From the NCBI GenBank assembly GCA_014323675.1, contig JACONN010000002.1:1583501-1647500 (forward strand): a DNA stretch of 64,000 nucleotides, read 5' to 3'. Both the position numbers and the translations under genes were made by a program. The notes beneath the pieces were generated by a model. The model saw nothing but the letters and a program-made list of their open reading frames with translations. It was not told the origin of the DNA and searched no databases. Below are positions 47,511 through 58,600 of the stretch, piece by piece; position 1 is the first letter of the stretch, and every line of letters starts with the position of its first letter. Source of the DNA: Hormoscilla sp. GM7CHS1pb. GTDB lineage: Bacteria > Cyanobacteriota > Cyanobacteriia > Cyanobacteriales > Desertifilaceae.

Positions 47511-47640
47511 CTCGTTCCCTGACTCTGGCAGGGAACGTAAGAACGAGGCTTTGCCTCTGGTGTAACGATTATACTGTACTTCTCTCGTTCCCTGACTCTG
47601 GCAGGGAACGTAAGAACGAGGCTCTGCCTTCTGCTCTCAG
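47511..47640. repeat. Two copies of the CTCGTTCCCTGACTCTGGCA repeat
   Basis: Each unit pairs GTTCCCTG with CAGGGAAC and continues with GTAAGAACGAGGCTNTGCCT. The copies lie at about 47512-47562 and 47582-47635. The same family, with sequence changes, is at 3.1 kb. Confidence 0.8.
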
Positions 47641-47649
47641 CGTTTAGCA

Positions 47650-47941
47650 TTCAAGACACAGCGGACAGCCTTTAACTATCAACCTATAGCCCTGGGTGAA
47701 GCTTTAGGGTTAGGACTGCTCTCAGGGTGCAGGCATTGGTAATGATATTTTAAGACTCGGCGATCGGCCTGAGTACAGTCCGAGAAATCGGATTTTCGGC
47801 GGACTGGGCAATCAAAATTCTGGAGGACTCTTTGGTAATCTCCTCGAACTCACAGGATATCTCGGAGAACCCACGGGTGACTTAGGAGAACTCGGTAGCG
47901 ATCTCATAACAGGCGATCGCCCTTTAGGACCCAAAAAATAG
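47650..47941 (+). other. Region after SBP gene with an unassigned open end
   Basis: A plus frame from about 47718 to the TAG at 47939 reads GIGNDILRLGDRPEYSPRNR, FGGLGNQNSGGLFGNLLELT and GYLGEPTGDLGELGSDLITG, a low-complexity Gly/Leu pattern. No start codon with a ribosome site is seen and the last 18 bases overlap the convergent metacaspase gene. It may be the tail of a decayed gene; I do not recognise it. Confidence 0.3.
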
Positions 47942-50900
47942 CTTGAGGAATCTCCCCTTGAGAGTTGAATCTTCAGCGCCAAGTATGCGATCGCATGCTT
48001 GGCGGTCTTTCTCGCTAACATTCCGATTATGTTCCAGATAATCACTGAGCCAATAGCAACCCCGACGGAGGAGTCGATCGAATTCTTCAATGGACCATAA
48101 CTTAGCAATACCATCATCTCCTACGGTAGCAAGCAAAGTACCCTCGGGGTGCAAACTAATGCCCGTCACCCACCCAGCATGGGCGGTCCATTCAGCCAAT
48201 TGATTTCCCTGCAAGTCCCACAAGCGGGCCGTGCCATCATTGCCAGCGGTAGCTAATCGCTGACCGTCAGCGCTAAAAACTATCCTTTGGATCGAGCCAA
48301 TATGGCCTTTCCCTTCTGCTAACTGTTGGCCCTGCAAGTTCCACAAACGGAAAACATTGTCATCTCCAGCGGTAGCCAATTTTTGACCGTCGGGGCTAAA
48401 ACTGATACTATTGATCCAACCAGAATAGGCTTTTACCTTCAGCAACTGTTTCCCCTGTAAGTTCCACAAGCGGAAGCTGCCGTCTTCTCCTGCGGTCGCC
48501 AACTGCCGAGACTTAGGATTAAAACTGACGCTCAACACTTTGCCTCGATGCCCCTTAAATTCAGCCAACTGATTGCCCTCTAAGTCCCATAACTTAGCAA
48601 TGCCCCCATCTCCTACAGTGGCCAATTGCTGGCCATCGGGACTAAAACTGATGCTGCGGATCTCTTGTCCTTGATATGCTGTTACCATCAGCAACTGATT
48701 GCCCTGCAAGTCCCACAAACGGAAAGTTCTGTCAGAACCCGCAGTAGCTAGCATCTGGCCATCGGGGCTAAAACTGATATTCCAGACTACTCCAAGATGT
48801 CCTTTCAATTCCCTCAGCTGCTGTCGGTTTTCTATATCCCACAAAAGGGCAGTACCGTCAGACCCAACTGTAGCCAGTACCTTGCCATCTGGACTAAAAT
48901 TGACAGTTTTGATGGGGTGATTACCTGGTGCTGCGAGCTTCTGCACCTGTTTGCCTTGCAAGTCCCAGAAGCGGGTAGTGCCATCTAAGGAAGCGGTGGC
49001 TAGTACCTTGCTATCCGGACTAAAACTCAGACTTGTCACCCAGTTTTGATGTCCCTTAAATTGGCCCAGAAGCTGGACAAATTGCCGTTTGCTCTGATAG
49101 GACCACAGGCGGGCGGTGCTGTCGGCTCCTGCGGTTGCCAAAAGCTTGCCATTGGGACTAAAACTGACGTTCAAGACAGCACCAAGATGTCCTTTTAATT
49201 CAGCTAACTGTTGGCCCTGCAAGTTCCATAAGCGTGCTGTCCCGTCAGAGCCTGCGGTTGCCAACTCCTTGCCATCCGGGCTAAAACTGATACTATTAAC
49301 TCGCCTTTCATGCCCCTGAAATTCAGCTAACTTTTGGCCTTGCAAATCCCATAAACTAGCCGTACCATCTCCCGAACCGGTAGCGAGTTGACTGCCGTTC
49401 GGACTAAAACTGACGCTCCAAACCCAGCCTCGATCGGCCTGAAATTGCTCTAACTGCTGGCCTGATAAGTCCCACAAACTCACAGTGCCGTCGCTTCCCG
49501 AGGTGGCTAATGCTGACCCATCGGGGCTAAAACTGACACTCAATACTTTGCCTTGATGCCTAATCATTTTCACTAACTTCTGGCTGGATAAGTCCCACAA
49601 ACGCGCCGTGCCATCATCAGCAGCAGTGGCTAGCAGTTGACCATTAGGACTAAAACTGATGCTGTGTACTTTCTCTGTATGTCCTGTGAAGACCGACAAT
49701 TCTTTGCCAGATTTCTCCCATAAATGCACCGTGCCGTTAGATTCGGCGGTAGCTAATTTGCTGCCATCCGGACTAAAACTGACGCTCCACAGTTGGTAGC
49801 GATCCCCCTCTATGCGGTTGCGTTCTTGCACGCCATCAACCATCTTTTGCAGAGTTTTAGTAACTTGATTTTTGCTGTGCACTTCTGGCCAAATAGTATG
49901 CCATAATGATTGCTTTAATCTCGCTCCTACCTGGAGAGTTTCTTGTAATGCTTCTAACTGTTGATTATTGGCAAACATAACTTCTGAGTTAGCTAGAGAA
50001 ATACTAATTTCTGCCATTCCTACTTGGACCCAGCGGGCGAAAGACAAACCACCCAACCCCATAATGAGTGCAATCATTGCCACTACAAATAGAAAGAAAC
50101 GTCGCTGATATTTTTGTTTCTGCTTAATGCTGCGATCGACAAATTCTGTTTCAAGCTGGTTGAGCCAATTATCCTGCGATTTCCGGATTTCCTGCAATTT
50201 CGGCAGCCGAGAGTTTTCATCCCACAGGTCTCTCACCTGGCGTTGATTATCCTGCCACGCGATCGCCGCATTATTCACCATTCTTTGTAAAGTGAGATCT
50301 TCCTGATATTCATTCTTCCAATTGAGCAGCAGATCCCATCCTGTCACCAAAGCATCATGAGCTGGCTCGACATAAGGTTCTCCTCCGGTTTCATTGCCTG
50401 CAACAATTAACCGGGCTGAAGAAAAGCTTTCGATTGCCGTTTTGACGCGCCGATCGTCCTGGGATTTTGGGTATCTTAATTCCGATCGGGGCACCCGCCG
50501 CCTAGTTGAAACTCCCCCATCTATAGCAATCATGCGCAACATCAGCCAGCGCAAGGTTTTTTCATAGGCGGGGTCTAATTTCAGTAACGCTTCATATTCT
50601 TCCGTGGCTCTATTGGTCAGGGCACCCATCACCCCACCCAGTTGATTATAGTCCGACTCCCTCATGGTGCGATCGTTTCCCGCCCGCGGGGCGTAAAATC
50701 GGCGCTGCAAATACTTGAGATAAAGTTCCCTGAGAGTAAAGGATAGTAATGGCAAGGCCCCCGGCATCTGCACCACATCATTAATTAACTTGTCTACCAA
50801 CTCAGGCGGCTCGAAATATAATACCCGTTCTTGGGCTGGCTTCTCAATCACTTCCCGTAATTCATTCTGTGTCATTGGCTCCACCAAAAACAGCGTTAAC

Positions 50901-52306
50901 AAGGTGCGTTCTCTATCTGAGAGTATTTTGCTATAATGAGGCAATAAGTCCGATCGCAAGACGATCAATATCTCCAGGTCGATCGCCTTATCAGTCAGCA
51001 ATTTCCTCAGCAAAGCAATGAACTTTTGTTCTCGCTGGCGGGGACACAGGGTCGCCAGTTCGTGGAACTGGTCGATCGCGAGGAGTAGCCTGGTTGTTGG
51101 GTTGTTCTGTCTCCATTCTCTCAGCTTCTCGATTAAGGTTTGTTCTGTTTGACTCCCATTAGAGATAATGATAGTATCTAGAGCTGTAAAGGGAGAGTTG
51201 CACGGGCGCATAGGACCGAGGATATGCCAGTTTTCTGTTCTTAACAGGGGCAGCAGACCAGCTTTAACTAAGCTCGACTTGCCGCTGCCTGTATCGCCTA
51301 ATAATACAGTCAAAGGCGGCTTATTTTTCTCCCGTAGGTGGGACCACAGCTTGTCGATCGTCCGTTGGCGGCCAAAGAAGATATCGCTGTCTGCTTCCTC
51401 AAAGGGTTCGAGACCCTTGTAGGGGTTGCTGTCATAATCGAGTGGTGGTGCTGTTGCTAATTTCAGTTGACGACCGGGCACCCGGAAGATGTACTCCCCT
51501 TTATCATGAGTTTTCAGTTGAAAGAGACTGGGGGTTTGTTTTTCGGTTTTCTCTGCTAACTTGGTATATAAATAGAGATAGAGTTCTGTGGCGGTAATCA
51601 AATTGTCCTCAGTAAAATCGGCATATTGATACAGCCCCTTAAACAACAGCTCGGCAAAGGGAGAATGACCGCCAGCAGCAGATCCCCGATCGCCCAGTTG
51701 GGAGATAAAATCTAAGGCTTTTTCATCGTGGGCCGCAGAGGTAATTACCTGCCGCGCCGAACTGTTGATGAAGCGATCGTACCTTTCGGCATATACTCTC
51801 TGGGATCGGACTGCGTCTCTGGTAAACCCGGACCAGCGCAATGCCCCGGCAAAGCAGCAGTCCAAGATCGCCAAGAGGTGACGGCAAGGCAGTGCGATCA
51901 GGGCGTCGTGCAATTCCTGCATAGGTACAAAACTGCGATCGTCTTCCCGTTGGGCATCCTGGGGTAAAATATATCCCGCTGGCCCCTCTTTACTGTCCAG
52001 TCCATCCCGGGCTATTCCATGTCCCGCAAAGTAGAACAATAATCGGTCATCTGGTCCTACTTGCACGGTTTTGCCCTTGGTCCAAGGTATCCTGCCCTGT
52101 TTGAATGCTGTCAATAAATCACCCAAGCGATCGCGCGTCATCTCTTTGTCTAGCAGCAGCAACACTTCGTACTTGTATTTTTCTCTGAGCAGATCCGCCA
52201 GGGTCTGGGCGTCATTCACTGCCGTCTTCAGCCTGGGAATGCAATTACTGTACTCATTTATACCGATAATTACTGCTAGGCTGCGGTTAAACTCGGGGAT
52301 TGACAT
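47924..52306 (-). CDS. Metacaspase-like / STAND ATPase / WD40 protein
   Basis: 1460-residue three-part signalling protein. Residues 1-280: caspase-like protease with catalytic His in LLFYFAGHG and Cys in HLLAILDCCFAGAL. About 290-690: STAND ATPase, opening NPYKGLEPFEEADSDIFFGR, Walker A LLGDTGSGKSSLVKAG, Walker B RLLLAIDQFHEL. Then a coiled stretch and one membrane helix (RRFFLFVVAMIALIMGLGGL). From about 860: fourteen WD40 repeats, two seven-bladed propellers, each with SFSPDG..LATAGSDGTARLW. Such proteins are thought to act as threshold switches whose propellers sense a signal and release the protease, as in programmed cell death or phage defence. Start ATG 52306 (MSIPEF) is preferred to the TTG at 52327. 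All catalytic residues are intact. Confidence 0.93.
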   Translation of the reverse strand: MSIPEFNRSLAVIIGINEYSNCIPRLKTAVNDAQTLADLLREKYKYEVLLLLDKEMTRDRLGDLLTAFKQGRIPWTKGKTVQVGPDDRLLFYFAGHGIARDGLDSKEGPAGYILPQDAQREDDRSFVPMQELHDALIALPCRHLLAILDCCFAGALRWSGFTRDAVRSQRVYAERYDRFINSSARQVITSAAHDEKALDFISQLGDRGSAAGGHSPFAELLFKGLYQYADFTEDNLITATELYLYLYTKLAEKTEKQTPSLFQLKTHDKGEYIFRVPGRQLKLATAPPLDYDSNPYKGLEPFEEADSDIFFGRQRTIDKLWSHLREKNKPPLTVLLGDTGSGKSSLVKAGLLPLLRTENWHILGPMRPCNSPFTALDTIIISNGSQTEQTLIEKLREWRQNNPTTRLLLAIDQFHELATLCPRQREQKFIALLRKLLTDKAIDLEILIVLRSDLLPHYSKILSDRERTLLTLFLVEPMTQNELREVIEKPAQERVLYFEPPELVDKLINDVVQMPGALPLLSFTLRELYLKYLQRRFYAPRAGNDRTMRESDYNQLGGVMGALTNRATEEYEALLKLDPAYEKTLRWLMLRMIAIDGGVSTRRRVPRSELRYPKSQDDRRVKTAIESFSSARLIVAGNETGGEPYVEPAHDALVTGWDLLLNWKNEYQEDLTLQRMVNNAAIAWQDNQRQVRDLWDENSRLPKLQEIRKSQDNWLNQLETEFVDRSIKQKQKYQRRFFLFVVAMIALIMGLGGLSFARWVQVGMAEISISLANSEVMFANNQQLEALQETLQVGARLKQSLWHTIWPEVHSKNQVTKTLQKMVDGVQERNRIEGDRYQLWSVSFSPDGSKLATAESNGTVHLWEKSGKELSVFTGHTEKVHSISFSPNGQLLATAADDGTARLWDLSSQKLVKMIRHQGKVLSVSFSPDGSALATSGSDGTVSLWDLSGQQLEQFQADRGWVWSVSFSPNGSQLATGSGDGTASLWDLQGQKLAEFQGHERRVNSISFSPDGKELATAGSDGTARLWNLQGQQLAELKGHLGAVLNVSFSPNGKLLATAGADSTARLWSYQSKRQFVQLLGQFKGHQNWVTSLSFSPDSKVLATASLDGTTRFWDLQGKQVQKLAAPGNHPIKTVNFSPDGKVLATVGSDGTALLWDIENRQQLRELKGHLGVVWNISFSPDGQMLATAGSDRTFRLWDLQGNQLLMVTAYQGQEIRSISFSPDGQQLATVGDGGIAKLWDLEGNQLAEFKGHRGKVLSVSFNPKSRQLATAGEDGSFRLWNLQGKQLLKVKAYSGWINSISFSPDGQKLATAGDDNVFRLWNLQGQQLAEGKGHIGSIQRIVFSADGQRLATAGNDGTARLWDLQGNQLAEWTAHAGWVTGISLHPEGTLLATVGDDGIAKLWSIEEFDRLLRRGCYWLSDYLEHNRNVSEKDRQACDRILGAEDSTLKGRFLKLFFGS

Positions 52307-52537
52307 GGTAAATATTCTGTGCTGCAATATAAGTTAACTATACTTTACTTTGGCTAGCTGTCAGGAAAGTTGTTATCGCTAATTCAGCAATTATTAATTG
52401 AGCAATTGTTAAGACATATTAGCCATGACGATTGTTTTTACCATGTCCTGTATTCAGCTGTCAGACTAGATCCGCGTAGTGGTTTACTGAGTATACTGCC
52501 TGATTATTTCAGGAGCATTCGTGGTAGGGTGGCGATC

Positions 52538-52603
52538 GCGTCCGGGAGCACCCACCCTGTCGTGTCGCTCCCGCGCACGACATGGGTGGGTGTCTCCGGA
52601 CGC
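52538..52603. repeat. Imperfect 20-bp-arm hairpin upstream of the metacaspase-STAND gene
   Basis: GCGTCCGGGAGCACCCACCC pairs with GGGTGGGTGTCTCCGGACGC except for two positions. It lies 230 bases before the start of the WD40 protein and just past the corrected end of the upstream gene, so it may be a transcript-end hairpin. Nothing else is recognised in 52307-52640. Confidence 0.55.
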
Positions 52604-52640
52604 GAAGCCCAGAGTACCACCCACCAGGCAAGGTTTTCCC

Positions 52641-55600
52641 TCACGCAGATCGCCTTTCATCAATCACCAATCCCCTCACGCCCTTCATCGAAGTATCCCG
52701 TTCAGTTTCTTGAGACCGGTGGACAGCCACGAAGTAAGTAGTTACTCCCGCAATCAGTAAGATAACGATCGCAATCAACCAGGGTTTGGCCCAGAAAGAT
52801 TTTTCTGGCTTTTCCTCAGGCGGTTCGGGAATCTGTTGCTCCTTAGGAGTCGGTTGCGGTTGGGGAGTTGGCGGGATAACCGGCGATGAATCAGGGGAAA
52901 TAGGGCGATCGCCAAATCATGCAACCCCGCCTCTCCTGTAAAATATGTTAAGTGGTCGCAGGGCGTATCTGGCAGCTTTTTGGGCGGCGGATCCCGATCG
53001 TCCCTAACATCTTTGATGCTAGCTACAGTCGCTGTCAGATCGTTTGCTTGGTACCAGAAAGCGGGTTCTACCACTGCATCTACTGTCTTCCCAAACAGCT
53101 TCTGCATCAGTCGCTGTAGTCGTGAATTTTCCTCCCCTGTTTCCATCGCCGCTTTTGCTAAAGACCTGTTGCCTGCAATAATTGTATAAGGCACCTGGGG
53201 GTCTGGGTTGTTAGCCATTTGTTGGATAAAATCTGAGTCTGGCCGCATTTGATCGAAGGAAATATCAATCTGCTCTATACAGTCGAGTAATTTAGTCAAT
53301 ACCGAAGCTTGCCAGAACATTGCCGAGAGGTTATTTAACCCGAAAGCGATGGCAGTAAAAGCCCAATCTTGTAATGTGGCCCAAGGAGAACCTGCATTCG
53401 GCACGCCCACAAGCACCAGGTGCTGCACCATTTGATTTCCGCCTTCTCGCTCGATAAACCAACGGGCGATCAAACCTCCCATTGAGTGGGCTATAATATC
53501 TAACTGCTTGCCATGATTTGCGCCTAAACCTACTGCTTCTAACCGTTGCTTGAGCTTCCGCCCTGTCTCCTCTATCCGAGTGTTCACGCTCTCATGGTCA
53601 TAAATCAGCACCAGGTCATAAAATTCGCCCAGCGCTCGCTTTTGTCCGTTTATTTCTACTGTCGCTGTTTGCACGCTGGGGACTAGGCTTTGGGTGTCTC
53701 CTGTCAGCCCGTGGATGTAGAGGATAATTTTCTGGGCCCCAGCCACTTTCTGTTTAACTGACTCTATATCCTTTTGATAACTTACTTTTCCCTGTGGGTC
53801 AACGGACGCCACTGCTAAGAGCGGGTATTCAAAGGACGTTCCCAATTTCTGAGATATCACTTTCTGAAAGAAGATGCGCACCGCTCCTTGGACGCTGCGA
53901 GTTTGCTTGCTGATCGGTTCTGGTAGGCGATCGAGCCTGATTTCTATTTTCCCATCGTTTCTGCTGACAGACCGACCCAATGGTAAATAGAATTCTCCAT
54001 CGTAGCCCACAGGTAAAATTCTTTCGTTTTCCTGGATCTGGCGGTCCACCAGTAACTTCAGGGGGGCCTCTGGCGTGACTACAGCAGTATCTTCTACTTC
54101 CGTCAGTTCCAGACAACTCAAGCCTGGATCTGCACCTCGGGTAACTGTGAATTTGAATGGTTGGATTAAGAGAGGATTTTCTCTGAGAATGGGAGGCAGG
54201 ATGTGATTCCCTAAATCTCTCGTCGCCTGGGGCACAGTGCTCAGGCATGCTTTTGCTTTTAAGTGCCGATGGGGTTGCAACTCCACTATCTGAGACAGTC
54301 CGATGCTGCTGTCCGACCTCACCGACTGGACAGCTTGGGGTCTGACACTGGTAATCGCTACTTCTTTTGTAAGCCAATCATCATAGCTGCGGCCCCGACG
54401 GGACGCAACGGCATCCCGAGTATTGCTCTTGCTATTAAAGAGACTTTGGTATGTATCTCCTAGGGATCTGGTCGGCAAGTCCAGGGCCTCTTGTTCCAGG
54501 ATTCTCGCATCAAATTCCTGGGTGTTGACAATCAGTTTGAAGATATCTTTGTACTCTGTTATCCCCTGGGACCACAACTCGTCGGGCACAACTAAATCTA
54601 TCCACCTGCCCTCAATTTTTTCTCCTGCTTCCAGCTTCACCGTGCTACTATCAAAGAAGGGATTGTTCACCGAAAAATTCTCAGCCAGGTCTAAGACTGC
54701 GCAATAAAGGGTACGCTGACTGCTATTCGTTAGTCTGATCTTTAAGGTCGGCGGTACTAACTCCCCATTATATTCTTCATACTCCAGCCGCATTGCTGAT
54801 CGCGCTAGCGTGGCGCCAGCCATAGCTGTACTTGCTGTTTCTGTGTCGAACAGCACAAATTCCATTTTTACGTCGGACGGACGCAGTCCACTGGCCGCTG
54901 GACTTGATAGTTCTAAGGTATTTGTCCAGCGGGCAATATGTTCTAAACGTCGAATTACTTTTAAGGCGTCATCCCCCGTGTAACCGGCGTGAGAGCTATT
55001 TAACGGCAGGGGCGCTACTAGGGGCCGATCGTCCCTTGGCCGCCTGATTATATACTGTCCCTTGTCCGCCACCAGGACTATGTCGATCTCCTCTGAGTTC
55101 TCGACGGCGCTGATATATAATGAAGGTCGATATAGGGGTCCTGCCGTCTTGAGTGCCTGACGTGCCAGTTCCACTCCTGTCTCTTCCCCCTCAAAGGAAA
55201 CTTGTAAGCGGGGTAGGGGGAGGGCGATCGGAATGGCCTTAAAGGTCTGATTTTCTGCTAAATTCTCTATCCCAGAGATCTCTACCTTGCTCAGTTGCTG
55301 CCTGACTTGAGTTACTTTGGCTGTACCAGTGGTCAGTTCTGGGTCTCTTAACTGTGCCCCATCAGTGCCAAAGGGAAACAGGGCTAAGATAGTTCCCCCT
55401 TTAGAGGGTTTTTGCAGACCATGCACCGCACCGCCATTGACGATCCAGCCATATTGCTTGTCATGACTAACGGTAAAGTAGGGTTCTCTTTGGGCGATCG
55501 CCCCTCCCAGAAAAGGTTGGTCTAAGTCTCGGGAATTTCTGGCTTCCAGCTGGGGCGACTGGTCGTTAACCTTACCCCGTACTAGGGCATTGGTGCTTTC

Positions 55601-58600
55601 AAACAATTCCCGATAGGTTAAGTTACCATTAGCTTTCTGTAGATTGTGGAGTAGAAAGTAGGAAAAGGCCCCCCGTGCTTGACCGTCCCCATTGTACTCT
55701 TTCGCCAGTTCGTCGCTGCGACAGGCTGCTAGCAGAATGTGATTTTTGCGCTTGCTCTGCCAGCAAGCGCTATTCTCTTGGTAGCCCCGAGAGGCTATAT
55801 CCGCCGACTCTTGGGCAAAGATAAAGCTGTTCAAGGGCCGATCGCGCTTGTCTATTTCATCAACCCGCCGCACTACTGCATCTATATCTCTGGTCCCCGA
55901 ACCCGAGTGACAGCAGTCCATGATCAGCACCATGTGCGGGTCGCCCTGGCCCTACCTTATCTATCAAGTAAGCTAGTTCCTTGTCTGCTAAGTCCCAGAC
56001 TCCCTCTGTACGACTGTCCCAGCATATTATCGTTTCGTTGAGCCGATCGGGCTCCATATTCCAATGTTCTTCGGGAGCGCACCCTTGGGACCCGTGACCG
56101 GCATAGTAGAATAATGCCACATCTTCACTGCCTGCTTGACATAGATGTGTTGTAAAGCCATCGATTATCTTCTGGCGCGTCGTTTCGGCATCGATCAGCT
56201 TGACTAGCTGTAGTCTTGTCTCTGGGATGCGATCGCGCAGATACTCTTCCACTGCTGTGATGTCGTTCACGCAACCGGATAGGGGGTATTTTGCATAATT
56301 GTCGATTCCAACTAATTAAACTAAGCCTGCCCGTCGCCGGGCCGGCTCGTCTTCAGAACCGGACGTGAGGCTTTCACCTCATCCGGCTCCTCGGTTTCAA
56401 TATCCCGTAGGGTGCGACCCCCTCTACTGCCATCCGTTTCTGACTTGGCGTGATGACAGTAGTCATGTAGTAACTGTAAGTTCGTGTACCAGTCCTTCCC
56501 TCCCAATGAGGTTGGTAGAATGTGGTCCACTTCCCATCTGTCATTGTCCCTAAACGTCAATCCGCATCGCTCGCACTTGCCCCCTTGTCTCTTCAGCAGT
56601 TTTATTACTCTCGTACCTACGTCGGGGCTTTTTCTTAACCTCTTACTCCAGTAGACCAGGTTTCCGTCCATAGGGCTGGCTGTCCCTTTCATTTTTATGT
56701 GTCTGATTATCTCAGTTTCATCGTGTCGGGTTAGCTTAACCTCCGTACCGTCTTTGAGTTTGCTCTTGAAGTTCCACTGCCTATTTTTTTCAGACTTCCA
56801 GTACTTCTCAGCAACCCATGCGGGCCCTTTGTTGGGGTGTCGTCTTTTTGCCCATCTCCAAGTCAATCTCCATAAGAATTCGTCCATTTCTCCAAACACT
56901 TCTTTGCTGACTGCTGTTCTGTAATAGTTACACCATCCCCGTATTATCGGGTTCAGTTTTGCTATCAGCGCAGTTTGTGGTAAGGCTCTATGGCTTTTCA
57001 CTACATTCCGTAGTTTTTCTTTATGTCTCTCTATGGCTTTTTGGCTGGGCTTGATAAGCGTTTTGAATCCTAGTAGGTTTCCGTGTGTGTTTTTGCCGCT
57101 GTGATATCGCCCCACTTTGTACTGTCTGACATTGAACCCTAGGAAATCAAATCCTGGTTCTTCTCCGTTCAACGTGTGGGATATCCGTGTTTTCTCGGCC
57201 TTTAGTTCCAGTCCTACCTTGGATAACCACTCTTGGATGACTTCTTTGGCCCGTTCGATTACCTCCCGATTTTCGTGTATTACTACAAAGTCATCCGCGT
57301 ATCTTACTACTGTTAGTTTTGTTTGATCGTTTATCGTTTTCGGGACCGTTCCCTTGACCACGGCCTCCAATCCATGGAGCGCGATATTCGCCAGTAGTGG
57401 GGATATTACCCCTCCCTGCGGTGTACCGGCTTCGATTGGTTGAAATAGTCCTCGGTCCATCACCCCGGCCTTTAGCCATCCTCGTATTACGTTACGGATT
57501 GGTGATGTATTATTCAGTTTCTTCAGTAGCACTCTGTGGTCTATTTTATCAAAACACTTGGCGATATCCGCATCTAGTACCCATTTGGGTTTTATCTTGA
57601 TGCTTGTGAATATTGCTTCTATGGCATCATGACACCCCCTCGGGCGTCTGAACCCATATGAGTTTGCCTCAAACACCGCTTCCCATTCGGGCTCTAGTGC
57701 CATTTTGACTACTCCTTGTAGGGCTCTGTCATACATCGTCGGTATTCCCAGCGGCCTCTTCTCATTACGTCCGGGCTTTGGTATCCACACCCTTCGGGTG
57801 GGTTGTACCTTTTTCCTTTTCTCCACTCGAAGTTGCCTGACCAATGGCTGTCTTTCTGAGGGTTTGAGCGCCGTAACGCCATCCACTCCTGCCGTTTTCT
57901 TTCCTTGGTTTTGTTGGGTCACCTGTCTGACCGCAATCATTTTTGCGGACCACGACCTCGTCATTAATCCTTGGAGCCTGCGAACTAGACGCTTGTTGCC
58001 TTGTTGGGTCGCTCTGTAGATTCGTTTTTGCAGCTTGAAAACTGTTTTCTCTAGCTTTCGCCAGGGGACCGCTTTCCAGTCATACACTCGCCTATTGGTG
58101 ATGTTCCGTGACATATGTACTGCTACTCAGTTTCCACATTCTTGAAACCGTGAGGGCGTCAGCTCTATCCTGCTCATTACAAGCAGTCGTTTGCTTCTCC
58201 ACTCAATCTTTCCCGGTTGAGACCTGCCTAATGATGGCAGATGTTGCGCCTTCGGTGGCTACTCCATCTAATCGACCGGTGATGGAGAGTACTGCAACCG
58301 GTTTACTTCGTTCCTTCAGATGATTGTTCGTGGTTTTAGGTGGATTCCTTACGCCGGGTTTGTTGTCAGTGCTTATTGGTCAGGATTACATCTGCCAATG
58401 ACCTTTATCCCTCCCCTTTTGGGGCCAGTGTATGAGCCTTATTCCACTGGTTTATATTAACGACGCTGCAAATCTTCGCTTTATGCTCACCATGACCACT
58501 TGCTCAACGATGACCGGTTTAGGCTACCAGTCCTTGCGCCTTTCCATCCCGCTTTACGGATTGATGCCATCGCTACCGTAGGGATGGTGCTGTCACTCCT

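Noticed and set aside
53829..54377. 182-codon frame inside the metacaspase-hydrolase gene
   Set aside because: Same strand, other phase; arginine/serine-rich shadow without start signals.
56321..58114. Could this reverse transcriptase be the DGR enzyme for the kinase-FGE protein?
   Set aside because: It has maturase X and HNH domains and lies between group II intron ends with domain V; DGR enzymes lack these. It belongs to the intron.
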